Origin: Winogradskyella sp. UBA3174
Lineage (GTDB): Bacteria > Bacteroidota > Bacteroidia > Flavobacteriales > Flavobacteriaceae
Direction: 5' to 3'
Length of the DNA: 42,149 nt
Assembly: GCF_002364335.1 (NCBI RefSeq)
Contig: NZ_DEXW01000054.1
Location: forward strand, 1-42,149
Shown: one piece after another, positions 26,201 to 35,566 of the stretch
Numbering within the stretch: the stretch's first letter is position 1
How the letters are laid out: the number at the start of each line of letters is the position of its first letter
Position numbers and translations under genes: made by a program
The notes under the pieces: model-generated
The model's database searches: none
What the model was told of the DNA's origin: nothing
What the model saw: the letters and a program-made list of their open reading frames with translations, nothing else

Positions 26201-29200
26201 CGGAATTTCTATTTCGTTTTCTAAAGGCCAAACCTCTCTTTCTGTTGGATTAGTTGTATTTGGTGAGACTTTTAATGGAATTTGAATTTCATAGAAGTTA
26301 TCCGTAAAATCATTACCCATTCTAATAAAACCAATTAACTCCCCATCATCTAAGCCTTGATTGTCTGATGACTCAGCGTGCAAAAACATACGTAGTTTTT
26401 TGTACTGACGCATATCTACATTTACATTTTTAAATACACCACGAGAATCTGTAGCTTCTAAATTGCAGGTCTCAAGTACTAAAGATTGCTCGTTTTGTCT
26501 AATAATATTATTATTGTTATTTAGCTCTTCTCTTCTTACTCCTGGTGGAATTACATAAGTTTCACCATTTTCTTGCTCTCCAACAATAGCTACATTAAAC
26601 TCTGCATCAGCACTATTATTTGCTGGGTCATTATCTAAATCTAACGTGTAACGTCTCCAGTCACTTCTTACTAAGTCTAAAGTTGCAAAACGCATTACTG
26701 TGTTTTCTGTAAACTGACTCAAAAATAAACGTGCAAATCGTACAGAACGAATATCTGTAATACCACCTATTGCAGTTGTTGGTTCATTTATTGGGATTCT
26801 AAACTGATACCACGTAATATCATTTCTTACATCACCATTAGGTAAGGTTACCTCTACATCTTCTTTTATATCGTAAATAAGTGGATTATTAATATTTAAA
26901 GTAGCTGGTGTAATATCTATTTCATATTCAAAATAACTATCAATGGTATTCATTGTGTTATCTCTATTTATATCTTCTACATCGGGTTGTGTTGTTGATC
27001 CTCTATTTGTATCTGTGAAGGCATCTGGTGTATTTCCTTGTTGGCCATTATAACGCTTATACCTTTCTAATATGTCACCATCTGTGTTTAAATAGAAACT
27101 ATAATTATCTTTTGCCGGATCTTCAAATCCAGAGTAGGCAGCAGGAAATTGCAACTGCTCTTCAATATCATCATAACCATCATAACCAACATCTTGGTTT
27201 GCTCTCTCCGCTCCTGTAGTTCCGAATGTGTAGATGAGCGATTGATTCTGTGGCACAACACCTCCAAAAGCTGTAGGGTTTAACGTGGACACATCACCAT
27301 CCTCTGGTAATCCGTTTTCATATTGCTTCTTGCCATCTTTTAAGACATCCTCCGAAATATTACCTAAATTAATTGATAATTTCCCACCTGTATTTGTTGG
27401 GTTATCTAAAAACGGATCTTGTACCCAAAATTCTATATACTCAACATTAGCTTGTTCAAAATCTGTAGAAGTAATTTGCCTAGTAATACCTGCCCAACTG
27501 TCGTTGGGGTTTAATGTATCATCAGTTGCTGTGGGGTCGAAATTATAAGGCCCTCGTTCTGCTGGGTAATAGGCTAAATCTAATGTGTTAATTACTGAAG
27601 CTTGTCCCTGTGCTATATCTTGTTCTGGAAATATCTCATCTATGAATATACGTCTGGTGTTTAAATCAGAAACATCGTCGTCAGTAATTCCGTCTGGTCT
27701 TTGGTTGCTATAAAATATAGGATCAATAGTATACCAGTTTAAAAATGCTCTACCATAACCGTTTTGTATACCAGGCCCACTGTTACCAGGAACATTACCA
27801 GGCAACACATCTGGTCTACTAGATAAAAACCAAGACAATGGACTTAATAGCTGTATAGCCCCTTGTGTTCCTTCAAAATCATCTATGTATGCTGTTGCTT
27901 CGTTATTAAAATCAGTACCCTTAGGTGCACCAGGTAATAAATAAGCAAATTCCCCTCTTACAGATAGGTTAGAAGGCACATCTGTGTCTATGTTTGGAAG
28001 TTTATTTACTAATCTAGTTAAAAACGGCACTTCAGTAGAATAATTACCATTAAAGCCAAAAATAGTATTGTTTATAGGCTCTGAATCAAAATTTGCTTTT
28101 TGAGTAATTGGGCGTTCATTAAGATTTAATAATGTGGCTCCTAAAACAAAATCCTCATTAAACTGATGTTCTATATTTACTCCTGTAAAACGTCTTGTTT
28201 GCTGACCGAATAATGCATTATTTTCTACATCTACGTTAATCGGCGTATTAGATGCTTTTAAAGCTTCATCTAAAATCTCAACTCGACCTGCAGCATAATT
28301 TACCGTATAATCAATGCCTTCTACTAAAAGCTGACCATTAGCAGTTACACGTACTGAACCTCTTGCTGCATTAAACGGAATTGGAATCCCTCCGCCTCCA
28401 CTACTTTTAAAACGTCCTTTTATTTGAAATTTATTCTTTTCCGCTTCATCTAAAGCTTCTGTTTTTGTGGACTTATAAAGTAAATCATATACATACTTCT
28501 CTTGGTTAGGGTTAGAAAATGTATCCTGATCGTAATCCGCATCATTATTATTGGGATTATTATCATCATCTAAAACATCAAATAAATAACGCCCAAAAGG
28601 TTCTGCTTTTGTAAAAATAATTTTACCGTTTTGTGAAAGTACTGTGAGCCCATCAACATAATCAAAAAATCCATCACCACCTTCTTGTGGATCATTATTA
28701 AAATTAAGTCGATCTAAGTGGAATAATCTAATTAATGGTGTTTCATTTATTTGCGTATCATCACTAGCAAATGGTGTATTATTATCGAATACTGGAAACG
28801 TTGTACCTTCGACTGGTCTGATATAATTTAATGGTGAAGCCTCAGTATAAAAAATATTTAATCTAAAGTCTTCTTGACTCAATTGAAAAGCACCTGTGTC
28901 GTAGATATTTTTCATCATTAAATCCCATATTGGCTGATTTACTGCTGTAACAGCACTTTTTAACATTTTTAGAATTAAGCTATTATTAGAAATTACCTCA
29001 TTCCCGTTTGCGCCTGTATCTACACCTGTTGCTTCTACACCATCATTAGCAAATTCACCTACCTGAAAAACCTGTCCACCAACTGTATACTGAAAGGCAA
29101 CACCTAATACTTCATCGTTAAGCAACCTTTGGTTTAATGAAATATAACCCAATCTCGTATGTAAAAAGTAATCTCTTCCTTCTTCTAATTTTCTTGCAGC

Positions 29201-30484
29201 TTCTAGTTTACCATAATCAAAACCTTCATTAACTGGCACATTTACACCGTTCTCTACAACAGTTATATCTCTTACTAAGTCATTTAATAAAGAACCTGCT
29301 CCACCAATATTTGTTGGGTCAAAATCATTATTTCCGTTATCTGGTCTAGCGCCTGGATTATTCACAAAGCCAGCTGGTATTGGGTTTAAACCAATATCGT
29401 CTATTTCTGATTCCCCTAAATCCTGGAATGCAATTACATTACGAACGTTATCTGTTTGATTATTTCTATTTGTCACCCAAACTTCTACTCTTGTTATTTG
29501 AAGTCCTTGATTATCAATAAATGGATATTGTAGTAATGCATCATCGTAATCATCCCTAAAGTATTGCGCTAAGAAGAAGTGTCTGTTTTCATCGTAGTCT
29601 CTTGCAAAAAACTCAAACTCTTCTAAAGTACCTCCACCTTGCGCAACAACAGATCTAGATTGAGATTGTTGTTCTGAAAAAACAGCAGTAACTCTTGTTT
29701 TACCAAATTGTAATTCTGTCTTTACACCAAATAAACTTTGCGCACCAGAAATTAATGAACTATTAAGTGGCATATTCACATTACCAACTTCTATCTTACG
29801 AACAATATCATCTTCAGTTGGTGTGTACTCTAACTTTATAAGTTGCTGAAAGTCTAATGTTGCTTCAGTATCGTAATTAGCAGTTACCTGCAATCGCGTT
29901 CCTACTTTTCCTAAAAGTGCTAAACTAATTCTCTGGTCAAAGTCAAACGTGAAATTAGTTCTATTTTGAGGCGAAAATGAGGGGTTATCTTGTTTAGAAA
30001 ATAAAACACCCAAATCTACTTCGGCTGAACCACTAGGGACAACATTAATAGTATTACCACCAAAAATAGTTTCAAATAAATCTGAATTGACAGTAAACTC
30101 TGGTAATAAATTTTTTCGCTCTTCTTCTAATCCGTCTTTTTGACCAGCCGCAGCATCGGCCATTTTTTTGTAATAATCTTTTAATCTTTCTTGTAATACT
30201 AGACGCTGAAATTCTTCTGATGTTAGGATTAATGGATAATTAATATTAAAACTACCTATTTTTTCTGTGTAGATATATCTGTCTAAAATAGGGTCGTACG
30301 TATATTTTGAAACGATACTATTCGGATTAGGCATCTTTAATTTACCAAATGCAAATGTTGTCTTTGTTGTATCTTGTTCTTGTTCTGTTTCTTGAGCTAT
30401 AGCAATACCATTTACTAGCATAGCAAGAGCTAATATGCATAAAAAACGAAATAAGTTGAATTGGTTATCGTTAGTTTTATTCAA
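23225..30484 (-). CDS. sprA: SprA, type IX secretion system outer-membrane translocon (gliding motility)
   Basis: 2419 residues, the expected size for SprA/SOV. It starts at a TTG (30482-30484), as no ATG precedes the signal peptide (LFRFLCILALAMLVNGIAIA). SprA hallmarks are spread along the length: early FDFDQRISLALLGKVGTRLQ, AYLLPGAPKGTDFNNEATAY and YIDDFEGTQGAIQLLSPLSW, mid-protein IEYWVQDPF-like strands, and a C-terminal half of repeated antiparallel strands ending in RSGITIRYNFGN, a normal barrel end. A disordered basic segment (RGRSRQTVKSRTPSPTPAAA, about 1890-1930) interrupts it. SprA forms a very large outer-membrane barrel through which type IX cargo leaves. It follows ruvA by 5 bp, so it is probably read from the same transcript. 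No frame damage seen. Confidence 0.97.
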   Translation of the reverse strand: MNKTNDNQFNLFRFLCILALAMLVNGIAIAQETEQEQDTTKTTFAFGKLKMPNPNSIVSKYTYDPILDRYIYTEKIGSFNINYPLILTSEEFQRLVLQERLKDYYKKMADAAAGQKDGLEEERKNLLPEFTVNSDLFETIFGGNTINVVPSGSAEVDLGVLFSKQDNPSFSPQNRTNFTFDFDQRISLALLGKVGTRLQVTANYDTEATLDFQQLIKLEYTPTEDDIVRKIEVGNVNMPLNSSLISGAQSLFGVKTELQFGKTRVTAVFSEQQSQSRSVVAQGGGTLEEFEFFARDYDENRHFFLAQYFRDDYDDALLQYPFIDNQGLQITRVEVWVTNRNNQTDNVRNVIAFQDLGESEIDDIGLNPIPAGFVNNPGARPDNGNNDFDPTNIGGAGSLLNDLVRDITVVENGVNVPVNEGFDYGKLEAARKLEEGRDYFLHTRLGYISLNQRLLNDEVLGVAFQYTVGGQVFQVGEFANDGVEATGVDTGANGNEVISNNSLILKMLKSAVTAVNQPIWDLMMKNIYDTGAFQLSQEDFRLNIFYTEASPLNYIRPVEGTTFPVFDNNTPFASDDTQINETPLIRLFHLDRLNFNNDPQEGGDGFFDYVDGLTVLSQNGKIIFTKAEPFGRYLFDVLDDDNNPNNNDADYDQDTFSNPNQEKYVYDLLYKSTKTEALDEAEKNKFQIKGRFKSSGGGGIPIPFNAARGSVRVTANGQLLVEGIDYTVNYAAGRVEILDEALKASNTPINVDVENNALFGQQTRRFTGVNIEHQFNEDFVLGATLLNLNERPITQKANFDSEPINNTIFGFNGNYSTEVPFLTRLVNKLPNIDTDVPSNLSVRGEFAYLLPGAPKGTDFNNEATAYIDDFEGTQGAIQLLSPLSWFLSSRPDVLPGNVPGNSGPGIQNGYGRAFLNWYTIDPIFYSNQRPDGITDDDVSDLNTRRIFIDEIFPEQDIAQGQASVINTLDLAYYPAERGPYNFDPTATDDTLNPNDSWAGITRQITSTDFEQANVEYIEFWVQDPFLDNPTNTGGKLSINLGNISEDVLKDGKKQYENGLPEDGDVSTLNPTAFGGVVPQNQSLIYTFGTTGAERANQDVGYDGYDDIEEQLQFPAAYSGFEDPAKDNYSFYLNTDGDILERYKRYNGQQGNTPDAFTDTNRGSTTQPDVEDINRDNTMNTIDSYFEYEIDITPATLNINNPLIYDIKEDVEVTLPNGDVRNDITWYQFRIPINEPTTAIGGITDIRSVRFARLFLSQFTENTVMRFATLDLVRSDWRRYTLDLDNDPANNSADAEFNVAIVGEQENGETYVIPPGVRREELNNNNNIIRQNEQSLVLETCNLEATDSRGVFKNVNVDMRQYKKLRMFLHAESSDNQGLDDGELIGFIRMGNDFTDNFYEIQIPLKVSPNTTNPTEREVWPLENEIEIPLEYLQQIKSRGISGGSLTGLNPTFYNIIDGILIDTPLVDPNLPFADINASPRQQRIGIKGNPNFGDIRVLMVGLKNSGSSVANQTACGEVWYNELRMSDLDNEGGWAAVLSMDTNIADFANVSASGRRSTVGFGGIDQSPNERSREDVIQYDVVTNIQLGQLLPKKWGVQIPFNYSQSEETITPQFDEFYQDIELQTQLDNTTNQDSILNVNENYTKRKSINFIGVKKQRTGDAKTRFYDVENLTFNYSYNKVEHRDFEIENALDQNIRAGVNYNYVFNPIKIEPFKKNDSLFTGKYWKILKDFNLNLLPSSFSVNTDINRQFSKQKFREVELGGDNIGIEELFRRNYTFDFQYTINYNLTDNLSLNFVAANTNIVRNYFIDDRINGRQNPELDVWDGFFDFGDPNFQTQQLQVNYELPLYKIPVLSFLRTTYAYNGSFQWQKGSDLNEGLILDGQTFDLGHSIQNSNTHNINTTLNMETFYKTIGLVRKGNQRNRGRSRQTVKSRTPSPTPAAADKGATDPNKVSTGKKAYNTFIDIVTMVKRIQFGYTENNGTFLPGYLPTPGFVGTLRPTLGYTFGSQRDIRDITARNGWLTDFQDFNQQYTEVKNTTLDYSVNIEPLRDLKIDLQGNRTFAESFSENFRVDNTGSESTYVSLTPNAFGNFNISTSLIRTAFSKSDENQSVPFDDFRANRLIVANRLATEFYGTTTFATDTEGYPLGFGKNSQRVLVPAFLSAYEGSNPDKVETNSAFRDIPIPNWQLKYTGLMKIPWFKKTFRRFSIQHGYRSRYTINQFRTNLDFAPANRGQEYDDQPDDALDQSGNFKNGTLYSNINLEEQFSPLIRLDFEMKNSIKVLAEIKTDRLLSLSFDNNLMTEVQGREYTLGLGYRVKDLKINAKLAGPKQTIKSDLNMRADISVRDNKTIIRYLDLENNQITAGQTIWGLKYTADYAFSKNLTAIFYFDYTFSDFAISTSFPQTSLRSGITIRYNFGN

Positions 30485-30489
30485 TTGTA

Positions 30490-31071
30490 TTATAAATTTT
30501 TTAGAGCTTCTTTAATAATTTGCTCTACAAAGGCTTCTGGCTGAACTTTTAAGATTCTATCTACGACTTTCTCTGATTGTTTTTTATTAAATCCTAAAAC
30601 TTCTAAAGCAGATAACGCTTCATTTTTATGAGTATTGCTCGTTGATAAAGAAAGTTCGTCTATACCATAGACTTTTAACACTTTATCTTTTAAATCTAGA
30701 ATAACACGCTGAGCCGTTTTTATACCAATGCCTTTAACACTTTGAATTAATGCTACATCTTCTCCTGCTATCCCTTCTTTCACCTGCTGCGGTGTTAATG
30801 AAGATAACATAGTACGCGCTGTATTTGTGCCAATACCACTAACAGAAATTAATAATCTAAAAATTTCTCGCTCTGTTTTAGTCGAAAACCCATAAAGACT
30901 TTGAGAATCTTCTCTAACTTGAAGGTGTGTATAAAGCTTTAAATTTTCCCTATCAGGAATTTGAGAATAGGTGTGCAGTGATATATTGATAAAATAGCCT
31001 ACGCCATTACAATCTATTACAATGTCTGTTGGGGTTTTTTCAACAAGTTTCCCTTCTATGTGTGTAATCAT
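30490..31071 (-). CDS. ruvA: Holliday junction branch migration protein RuvA
   Basis: 193 residues. Domain I is the N-terminal OB-fold (MITHIEGKLVEKTPTDIVID, GVGYFINIS). Domain II has two helix-hairpin-helix motifs (LISVSGIGTNTARTMLSSL and IQSVKGIGIKTAQRVILDLK, about 70-130). Domain III is the C-terminal helical part (NEALSALEVLGFNKKQSEKV) that contacts RuvB. RuvA tetramers bind the four-way junction and load RuvB. RuvB is encoded nearly 4 kb upstream, not adjacent. Confidence 0.97.
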   Translation of the reverse strand: MITHIEGKLVEKTPTDIVIDCNGVGYFINISLHTYSQIPDRENLKLYTHLQVREDSQSLYGFSTKTEREIFRLLISVSGIGTNTARTMLSSLTPQQVKEGIAGEDVALIQSVKGIGIKTAQRVILDLKDKVLKVYGIDELSLSTSNTHKNEALSALEVLGFNKKQSEKVVDRILKVQPEAFVEQIIKEALKNL

Positions 31072-31093
31072 GTATTTCTAATAGTTAGAGGCC

Positions 31094-31101
31094 CAAATGT
31101 A
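31094..31101 (-). promoter_or_regulatory. Candidate -7 box of ruvA-sprA
   Basis: On the minus strand TACATTTG matches TAnnTTTG, 22 bp before the ruvA ATG. The -33 element is poor. The box overlaps one arm of an inverted repeat (AATGTAAT 31096-31103, ATTACATT 31115-31122), which could be an operator. Confidence 0.4.
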
Positions 31102-31144
31102 ATAAAAATTTAACATTACATTATGATAATACATGAGTAAAAAA

Positions 31145-33430
31145 TTACTTCTTCTGTTGTCGCTTTTCGCGTTCTTGAGCATCTACTACAGCAACGGTTA
31201 CCATATTAACAATTTCATCAACGCTTGCTCCAAGTTGAAGAATATGAACTGGTTTATTCATTCCAATCATTATTGGCCCAATAGACTCTGCTTTATTCAA
31301 TTCTTTTAGTAATTTATAGGTGATATTTGCAGTGTCTAAATTTGGAAATATGAGTGTATTTACTTTTCTACCTGCCAATTTAGAAAACGGAAATATATCT
31401 TGAAGCATTTTAGAATTTAACGCAAAATCAATCTGTAACTCTCCATCAACAATCATATCTGGATATGTCTTATGAAGATAAGCAACTGCGTCTCTCACTT
31501 TTTTTGCATTTGGATTATCTGAAGACCCAAAATTAGAATAAGATGTCATCGCAATTACAGGATCTATACCAAACATTTTAGTCACTTTAGACGTCATGTA
31601 TGCTATTCTTGCCAAATCTTCTGCTGTCGGATCAATATTTATGGCTGTATCACTTAGAAACATAGGACCTCTTTGTGTCATCATAATATTAGTAGTTGCT
31701 ATTCTGGTAACACCTTTTGCCATACCAATAAGTTCTAACATTGGTTTCACAACATTAGGGTAATTTGCAGAGTAGCCAGATATTAACGCATCTGCATCAC
31801 CTTCATTGACCATCATTGCTGCAAAATAGTTACGTTCTCTCATTATTTTTTGAGCAGCATGTTTTGTAACACCTTTGCGCTTTTTTTGTTGCCAATACGC
31901 ATCTGCATATACATTCTTTCGGTTTATTTCTTCATCAGATTTAGGATCTATAATTTCTATATCTTCATCAAAATCAAGCTCATCCATTAAAGACAAAATA
32001 GTCTCACGTCTTCCTAAAAGAATTGGAATTGCAATCCCTTCTTCATATGCAATTTGCGCTGCTTTAAGCACATCTAATTGATCTGCTTCTGCAAAAACAA
32101 CACGCTTTGGATTATTTTTGGCTCTACCTAAAAGTAATCTTACCAGTTTATTATCAGACCCTAGACGTTCTAGTAATGAGTTTTTATAACGATCCCAATC
32201 TTCTATTGGTTCTTTAGCAACACCACTTTCCATAGCTGCTTTAGCTACTGCTGGAGGTACTTCTGCGATTAGTCTCGGGTCAAAAGGTTTAGGTATAATA
32301 TAATCTCTACCAAATGTTAAACGGGTTTCTGCATAGGCAATATTTACTTGCTCTGGCACAGGCTCTTTAGCTAAATTAGATAAAGCTTTAACAGCAGCCA
32401 TTTTCATTTCCTCATTAATTTTAGTAGCTCTTACATCTAACGCACCTCTGAATATAAATGGAAATCCAAGAACATTATTAACTTGATTAGGATGATCACT
32501 ACGACCTGTTGCCATAATAATATCTTCCCTTGTATCTATAGCAAGTTGATAGCTGATTTCAGGAATGGGATTTGCCATTGCAAAAACTATAGGATTAGCA
32601 GCCATGCTTATTAACATATCTGGCATTACTATATTTGGTTGAGATAAGCCGATAAAAACATCTGCATCTTGCATTGCTTCACCTAAGGTGTCTATCTTTC
32701 TATCAGTAGCAAATTCAGCTTTTTGAGATGTTAACGTTTCTCTGTCGTTTCTTATAACCCCTTTACTGTCTAACATTACAATATTTTCGCGCTTAGCACC
32801 AAAAGCTTGGTATAAACGCGTACAAGATATTGCTGCAGCTCCGGCACCACTTACCACTATTTTTACACTGTCTATTTTCTTTTCAGCTAATTCTAATGCA
32901 TTTAATAATGCTGCAGCAGATATAATTGCAGTACCATGCTGATCGTCGTGCATTACCGGAATATCTAATTCTTCCTTAAGACGACGTTCTATTTCAAAAG
33001 CTTCTGGAGCTTTTATGTCTTCAAGATTAATTCCTCCAAAGGTTGGTGCAATATTTTTCACAGTTTCAATAAACGCATCTACATCTTCAGTGTCTACTTC
33101 AATATCAAAAACATCGATATCTGCAAAAATTTTAAATAGCAACCCTTTTCCTTCCATTACTGGCTTAGAGGCTTCTGGCCCAATATTACCAAGACCTAAA
33201 ACTGCTGTTCCATTAGAAATAACGGCTACTAAATTCCCTTTTGCTGTGTATTTGTAAACATTATTTATGTCTTTTGCGATTTCTAAGCATGGCTCAGCTA
33301 CACCTGGTGAATATGCTAAAGATAAGTCGCGTTGCGAAGCATATTTTTTTGTTGGTACAACTTTTATCTTTCCTGGAGTTGGTTTAGCGTGGTATAATAA
33401 GGCTTCTAAACGTTTACTTTGCTTACTCAT
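31145..33430 (-). CDS. maeB: NADP-dependent malic enzyme with phosphotransacetylase-like domain
   Basis: 761 residues, typical of MaeB. Residues about 15-155 are the malic N-terminal domain (LSLAYSPGVAEPCLEI; KGLLFKIFADIDVFDIEVD). Residues about 160-420 form the NAD(P)-binding malic domain (MHDDQHGTAIISAAALLNAL; VVSGAGAAAISC). Residues about 430-755 are a phosphate acetyl/butyryl-transferase-like domain (RVVFAEADQLDVLKAAQIA; FLSDTAINIDPTAEDLARIA). The enzyme decarboxylates malate to pyruvate with NADPH production; the C-terminal domain is regulatory in characterised homologues. It has its own upstream promoter candidate. Confidence 0.95.
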   Translation of the reverse strand: MSKQSKRLEALLYHAKPTPGKIKVVPTKKYASQRDLSLAYSPGVAEPCLEIAKDINNVYKYTAKGNLVAVISNGTAVLGLGNIGPEASKPVMEGKGLLFKIFADIDVFDIEVDTEDVDAFIETVKNIAPTFGGINLEDIKAPEAFEIERRLKEELDIPVMHDDQHGTAIISAAALLNALELAEKKIDSVKIVVSGAGAAAISCTRLYQAFGAKRENIVMLDSKGVIRNDRETLTSQKAEFATDRKIDTLGEAMQDADVFIGLSQPNIVMPDMLISMAANPIVFAMANPIPEISYQLAIDTREDIIMATGRSDHPNQVNNVLGFPFIFRGALDVRATKINEEMKMAAVKALSNLAKEPVPEQVNIAYAETRLTFGRDYIIPKPFDPRLIAEVPPAVAKAAMESGVAKEPIEDWDRYKNSLLERLGSDNKLVRLLLGRAKNNPKRVVFAEADQLDVLKAAQIAYEEGIAIPILLGRRETILSLMDELDFDEDIEIIDPKSDEEINRKNVYADAYWQQKKRKGVTKHAAQKIMRERNYFAAMMVNEGDADALISGYSANYPNVVKPMLELIGMAKGVTRIATTNIMMTQRGPMFLSDTAINIDPTAEDLARIAYMTSKVTKMFGIDPVIAMTSYSNFGSSDNPNAKKVRDAVAYLHKTYPDMIVDGELQIDFALNSKMLQDIFPFSKLAGRKVNTLIFPNLDTANITYKLLKELNKAESIGPIMIGMNKPVHILQLGASVDEIVNMVTVAVVDAQEREKRQQKK

Positions 33431-33450
33431 ATTAAAAATGGATTAAGCTA

Positions 33451-33458
33451 CAAAGATA
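33451..33458 (-). promoter_or_regulatory. Candidate -7 box of the malic enzyme gene
   Basis: On the minus strand TATCTTTG matches TAnnTTTG, 20 bp before the ATG at 33430. The nearest TTG is 26 bp upstream, longer than the usual spacer. The remaining 150-bp gap to queG shows no clear terminator. Confidence 0.45.
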
Positions 33459-33580
33459 AGAAATTGAATAGTTGATATAGGTACCAACTATCTTAAAAAA
33501 TGAATACCAATATAGATATTTCTTTTCAATTTAAGCTTTAATTGTTTGCACCTGTTTTAGATGTAAAAGAATTTCCATAT

Positions 33581-34507
33581 TTATTCTTTTAAAAACTTGA
33601 TATTACGATCAAGTCCAGCAAATTTAGTCCGTTTTACAGCAGATTTTTTAAACACTTTTTTAAAGGTATCTTCTGTGATTTCTTCCCAGTCCTTTTTAGT
33701 CATATCTAATAACTCAGGATGTGGATTAAACAACGGTTCGTTATGCGATTTTGAGAATTTATTCCAAGGGCAAACATCTTGGCAGATGTCGCAGCCAAAC
33801 ACCCAATCATCCATTTTATCTTTAAATTCTGTGGGAATGTTTTCTTTTAATTCAATAGTAAAATATGAAATACATTTACTCCCATCTACCACATAAGGTT
33901 CTGTAATAGCCTCTGTTGGGCAAGCATCTATACAAGCAGTGCAAGTTCCGCAATGGTCTGTTGTTGCGTAATCGTATTCTAATTCTAAATCGATAATCAG
34001 TTCTGCAATAAAATAAAAAGATCCTATTTGTTGGGTCAATAAATTAGAGTGTTTACCTATCCAACCTAAGCCAGATTTTGCCGCCCAAGCTTTATCTAAA
34101 ACCGGTGCTGAATCTACAAATGCACGTCCATGAACTTCTCCTATTTCATCTTTGATAAAATAGAGTAGTGATTTTAATTTATCTTTTATTACAAAATGAT
34201 AGTCTGTACCATATGCATATTTAGAAAGTTTATAAGAATCTTCGTTCTGTATTTCTGACGGATAGTAATTTAGTAATAAGGAAACCACACTTTTAGAGCC
34301 ATCAACTAATAGCGTTGGGTCTAATCGTTTATCGAAATGGTTTTCCATATAACGCATTTCACCATGCGCATTATTTTTAAGCCATTTTTCTAGTCGTGGT
34401 GCTTCTTCTTCTAAAAAGCCAGCCTTACTAATACCACATGATAAAAAACCGAGGCGCTTAGCTTCGGTCTTAATTAAATTTGTATATCTTATTTTGTTGT
34501 CTATCAC
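33581..34507 (-). CDS. queG: Epoxyqueuosine reductase QueG
   Basis: 308 residues. The N-terminal cobalamin-binding half carries GFLSCGISKAGFLEEEAPRL, MRYMENHFDKRLDPTLLVDG and FVDSAPVLDKAWAAKSGLGW with the presumed catalytic Asp. The ferredoxin-like part has two 4Fe-4S motifs, CGTCTACIDACPTEAI and CDICQDVCPWN, with KCISYFTIE between them. QueG reduces epoxyqueuosine to queuosine in the wobble position of GUN tRNAs. The start is GTG at 34505-34507; an in-frame stop four codons further upstream excludes an ATG. It follows ruvB by 30 bp and is probably cotranscribed with it. Confidence 0.95.
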   Translation of the reverse strand: MIDNKIRYTNLIKTEAKRLGFLSCGISKAGFLEEEAPRLEKWLKNNAHGEMRYMENHFDKRLDPTLLVDGSKSVVSLLLNYYPSEIQNEDSYKLSKYAYGTDYHFVIKDKLKSLLYFIKDEIGEVHGRAFVDSAPVLDKAWAAKSGLGWIGKHSNLLTQQIGSFYFIAELIIDLELEYDYATTDHCGTCTACIDACPTEAITEPYVVDGSKCISYFTIELKENIPTEFKDKMDDWVFGCDICQDVCPWNKFSKSHNEPLFNPHPELLDMTKKDWEEITEDTFKKVFKKSAVKRTKFAGLDRNIKFLKE

Positions 34508-34537
34508 AATAAAAGAGATTCAGAATAACAATTCATA

Positions 34538-35560
34538 TTAAAACAAACCTCCTTGATTAGGTCCTTTTATTTTCCCTAAATGCTTATAGGCTTGCTCAGT
34601 AACTTCTCTACCTCGCGGAGTACGCATGATAAAACCTTGTTGAATCAAAAATGGTTCGTATACCTCTTCAATAGTTTCTGTACTTTCACTTACTGCTGTT
34701 GCAATAGTACTGATACCGACTGGTCCGCCTTTAAACTTTTCGATAATAGTAGTTAAAATCTTATTATCCATTTCATCCAAGCCATAAGCATCTACGTTAA
34801 GTGCTTTGAGCGCAAATCTTGTAATTTTAATATCTATATTACCGTCTCCTTTAATCTGTGCAAAATCTCTTACGCGTCTCAATAAAGCATTTGCAATCCT
34901 AGGTGTTCCTCTACTACGACCAGCAATTTCTATTGCTGCTTCCATGCTTATTGGCATATTTAAAATAGAGGCACTTCTCTGAACTATTGTTGTTAATAAT
35001 TCGGTCTTATAATATTGTAAACGACTTTGAATACCAAATCGAGCACGCATTGGAGCAGTAAGTAAACCTGAACGCGTTGTGGCACCAATTAATGTGAAAG
35101 GGTTTAAATTGATTTGAACCGTCCTAGCATTTGGGCCAGACTCAATCATAATATCAATTTTATAATCTTCCATCGCTGAGTATAAATACTCTTCTACAAT
35201 AGGACTTAAACGGTGTATCTCGTCAATAAAAAGCACATCGCGCTCGTCGAGATTGGTAAGTAAACCAGCTAAGTCTCCAGGCTTATCTAATACAGGCCCA
35301 GATGTGACTTTAATGCCAACCTCTAACTCATTAGCCAATATGTGCGCTAGCGTAGTCTTTCCTAACCCAGGAGGGCCATGAAATAATGTATGGTCTAAAG
35401 CTTCTTCTCTAAGATTTGCAGCTTGCACAAAAACAAGTAAATTTTCTAATACCTGATCTTGACCTGTAAAGTCATCAAAAGTTAATGGTCTTAACTTCTT
35501 TTCGACATCAAGTTCTTCTGGAGTAAAGTTATCGTTAGATGGGTCTAGGTTTTCATTCAT
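34538..35560 (-). CDS. ruvB: Holliday junction branch migration DNA helicase RuvB
   Basis: 340 residues from the ATG at 35558-35560. The upstream TTG at 35569 lies inside a TAnnTTTG box and would add only MFC. AAA+ motifs are visible: RPLTFDDFTGQDQV at the N-terminus, Walker A HGPPGLGKTTLA, Walker B VLFIDEIHRL, sensor 1 TLIGATTRSGLL and the Arg-finger region APMRARFG. A winged-helix domain follows (about 260-330; QQGFIMRTPRGREVTEQAY). RuvB hexamers drive branch migration with RuvA. It lies just after the terminator of the act-cox operon. Confidence 0.97.
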   Translation of the reverse strand: MNENLDPSNDNFTPEELDVEKKLRPLTFDDFTGQDQVLENLLVFVQAANLREEALDHTLFHGPPGLGKTTLAHILANELEVGIKVTSGPVLDKPGDLAGLLTNLDERDVLFIDEIHRLSPIVEEYLYSAMEDYKIDIMIESGPNARTVQINLNPFTLIGATTRSGLLTAPMRARFGIQSRLQYYKTELLTTIVQRSASILNMPISMEAAIEIAGRSRGTPRIANALLRRVRDFAQIKGDGNIDIKITRFALKALNVDAYGLDEMDNKILTTIIEKFKGGPVGISTIATAVSESTETIEEVYEPFLIQQGFIMRTPRGREVTEQAYKHLGKIKGPNQGGLF

Positions 35561-35566
35561 ACAAAA

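Noticed and set aside
33527..33544. Near-palindrome CAATTTAAGCTTTAATTG between queG and the malic enzyme gene
   Set aside because: One mismatch in an AT-only context, not placed against a promoter box, and without a T-run; likely chance.
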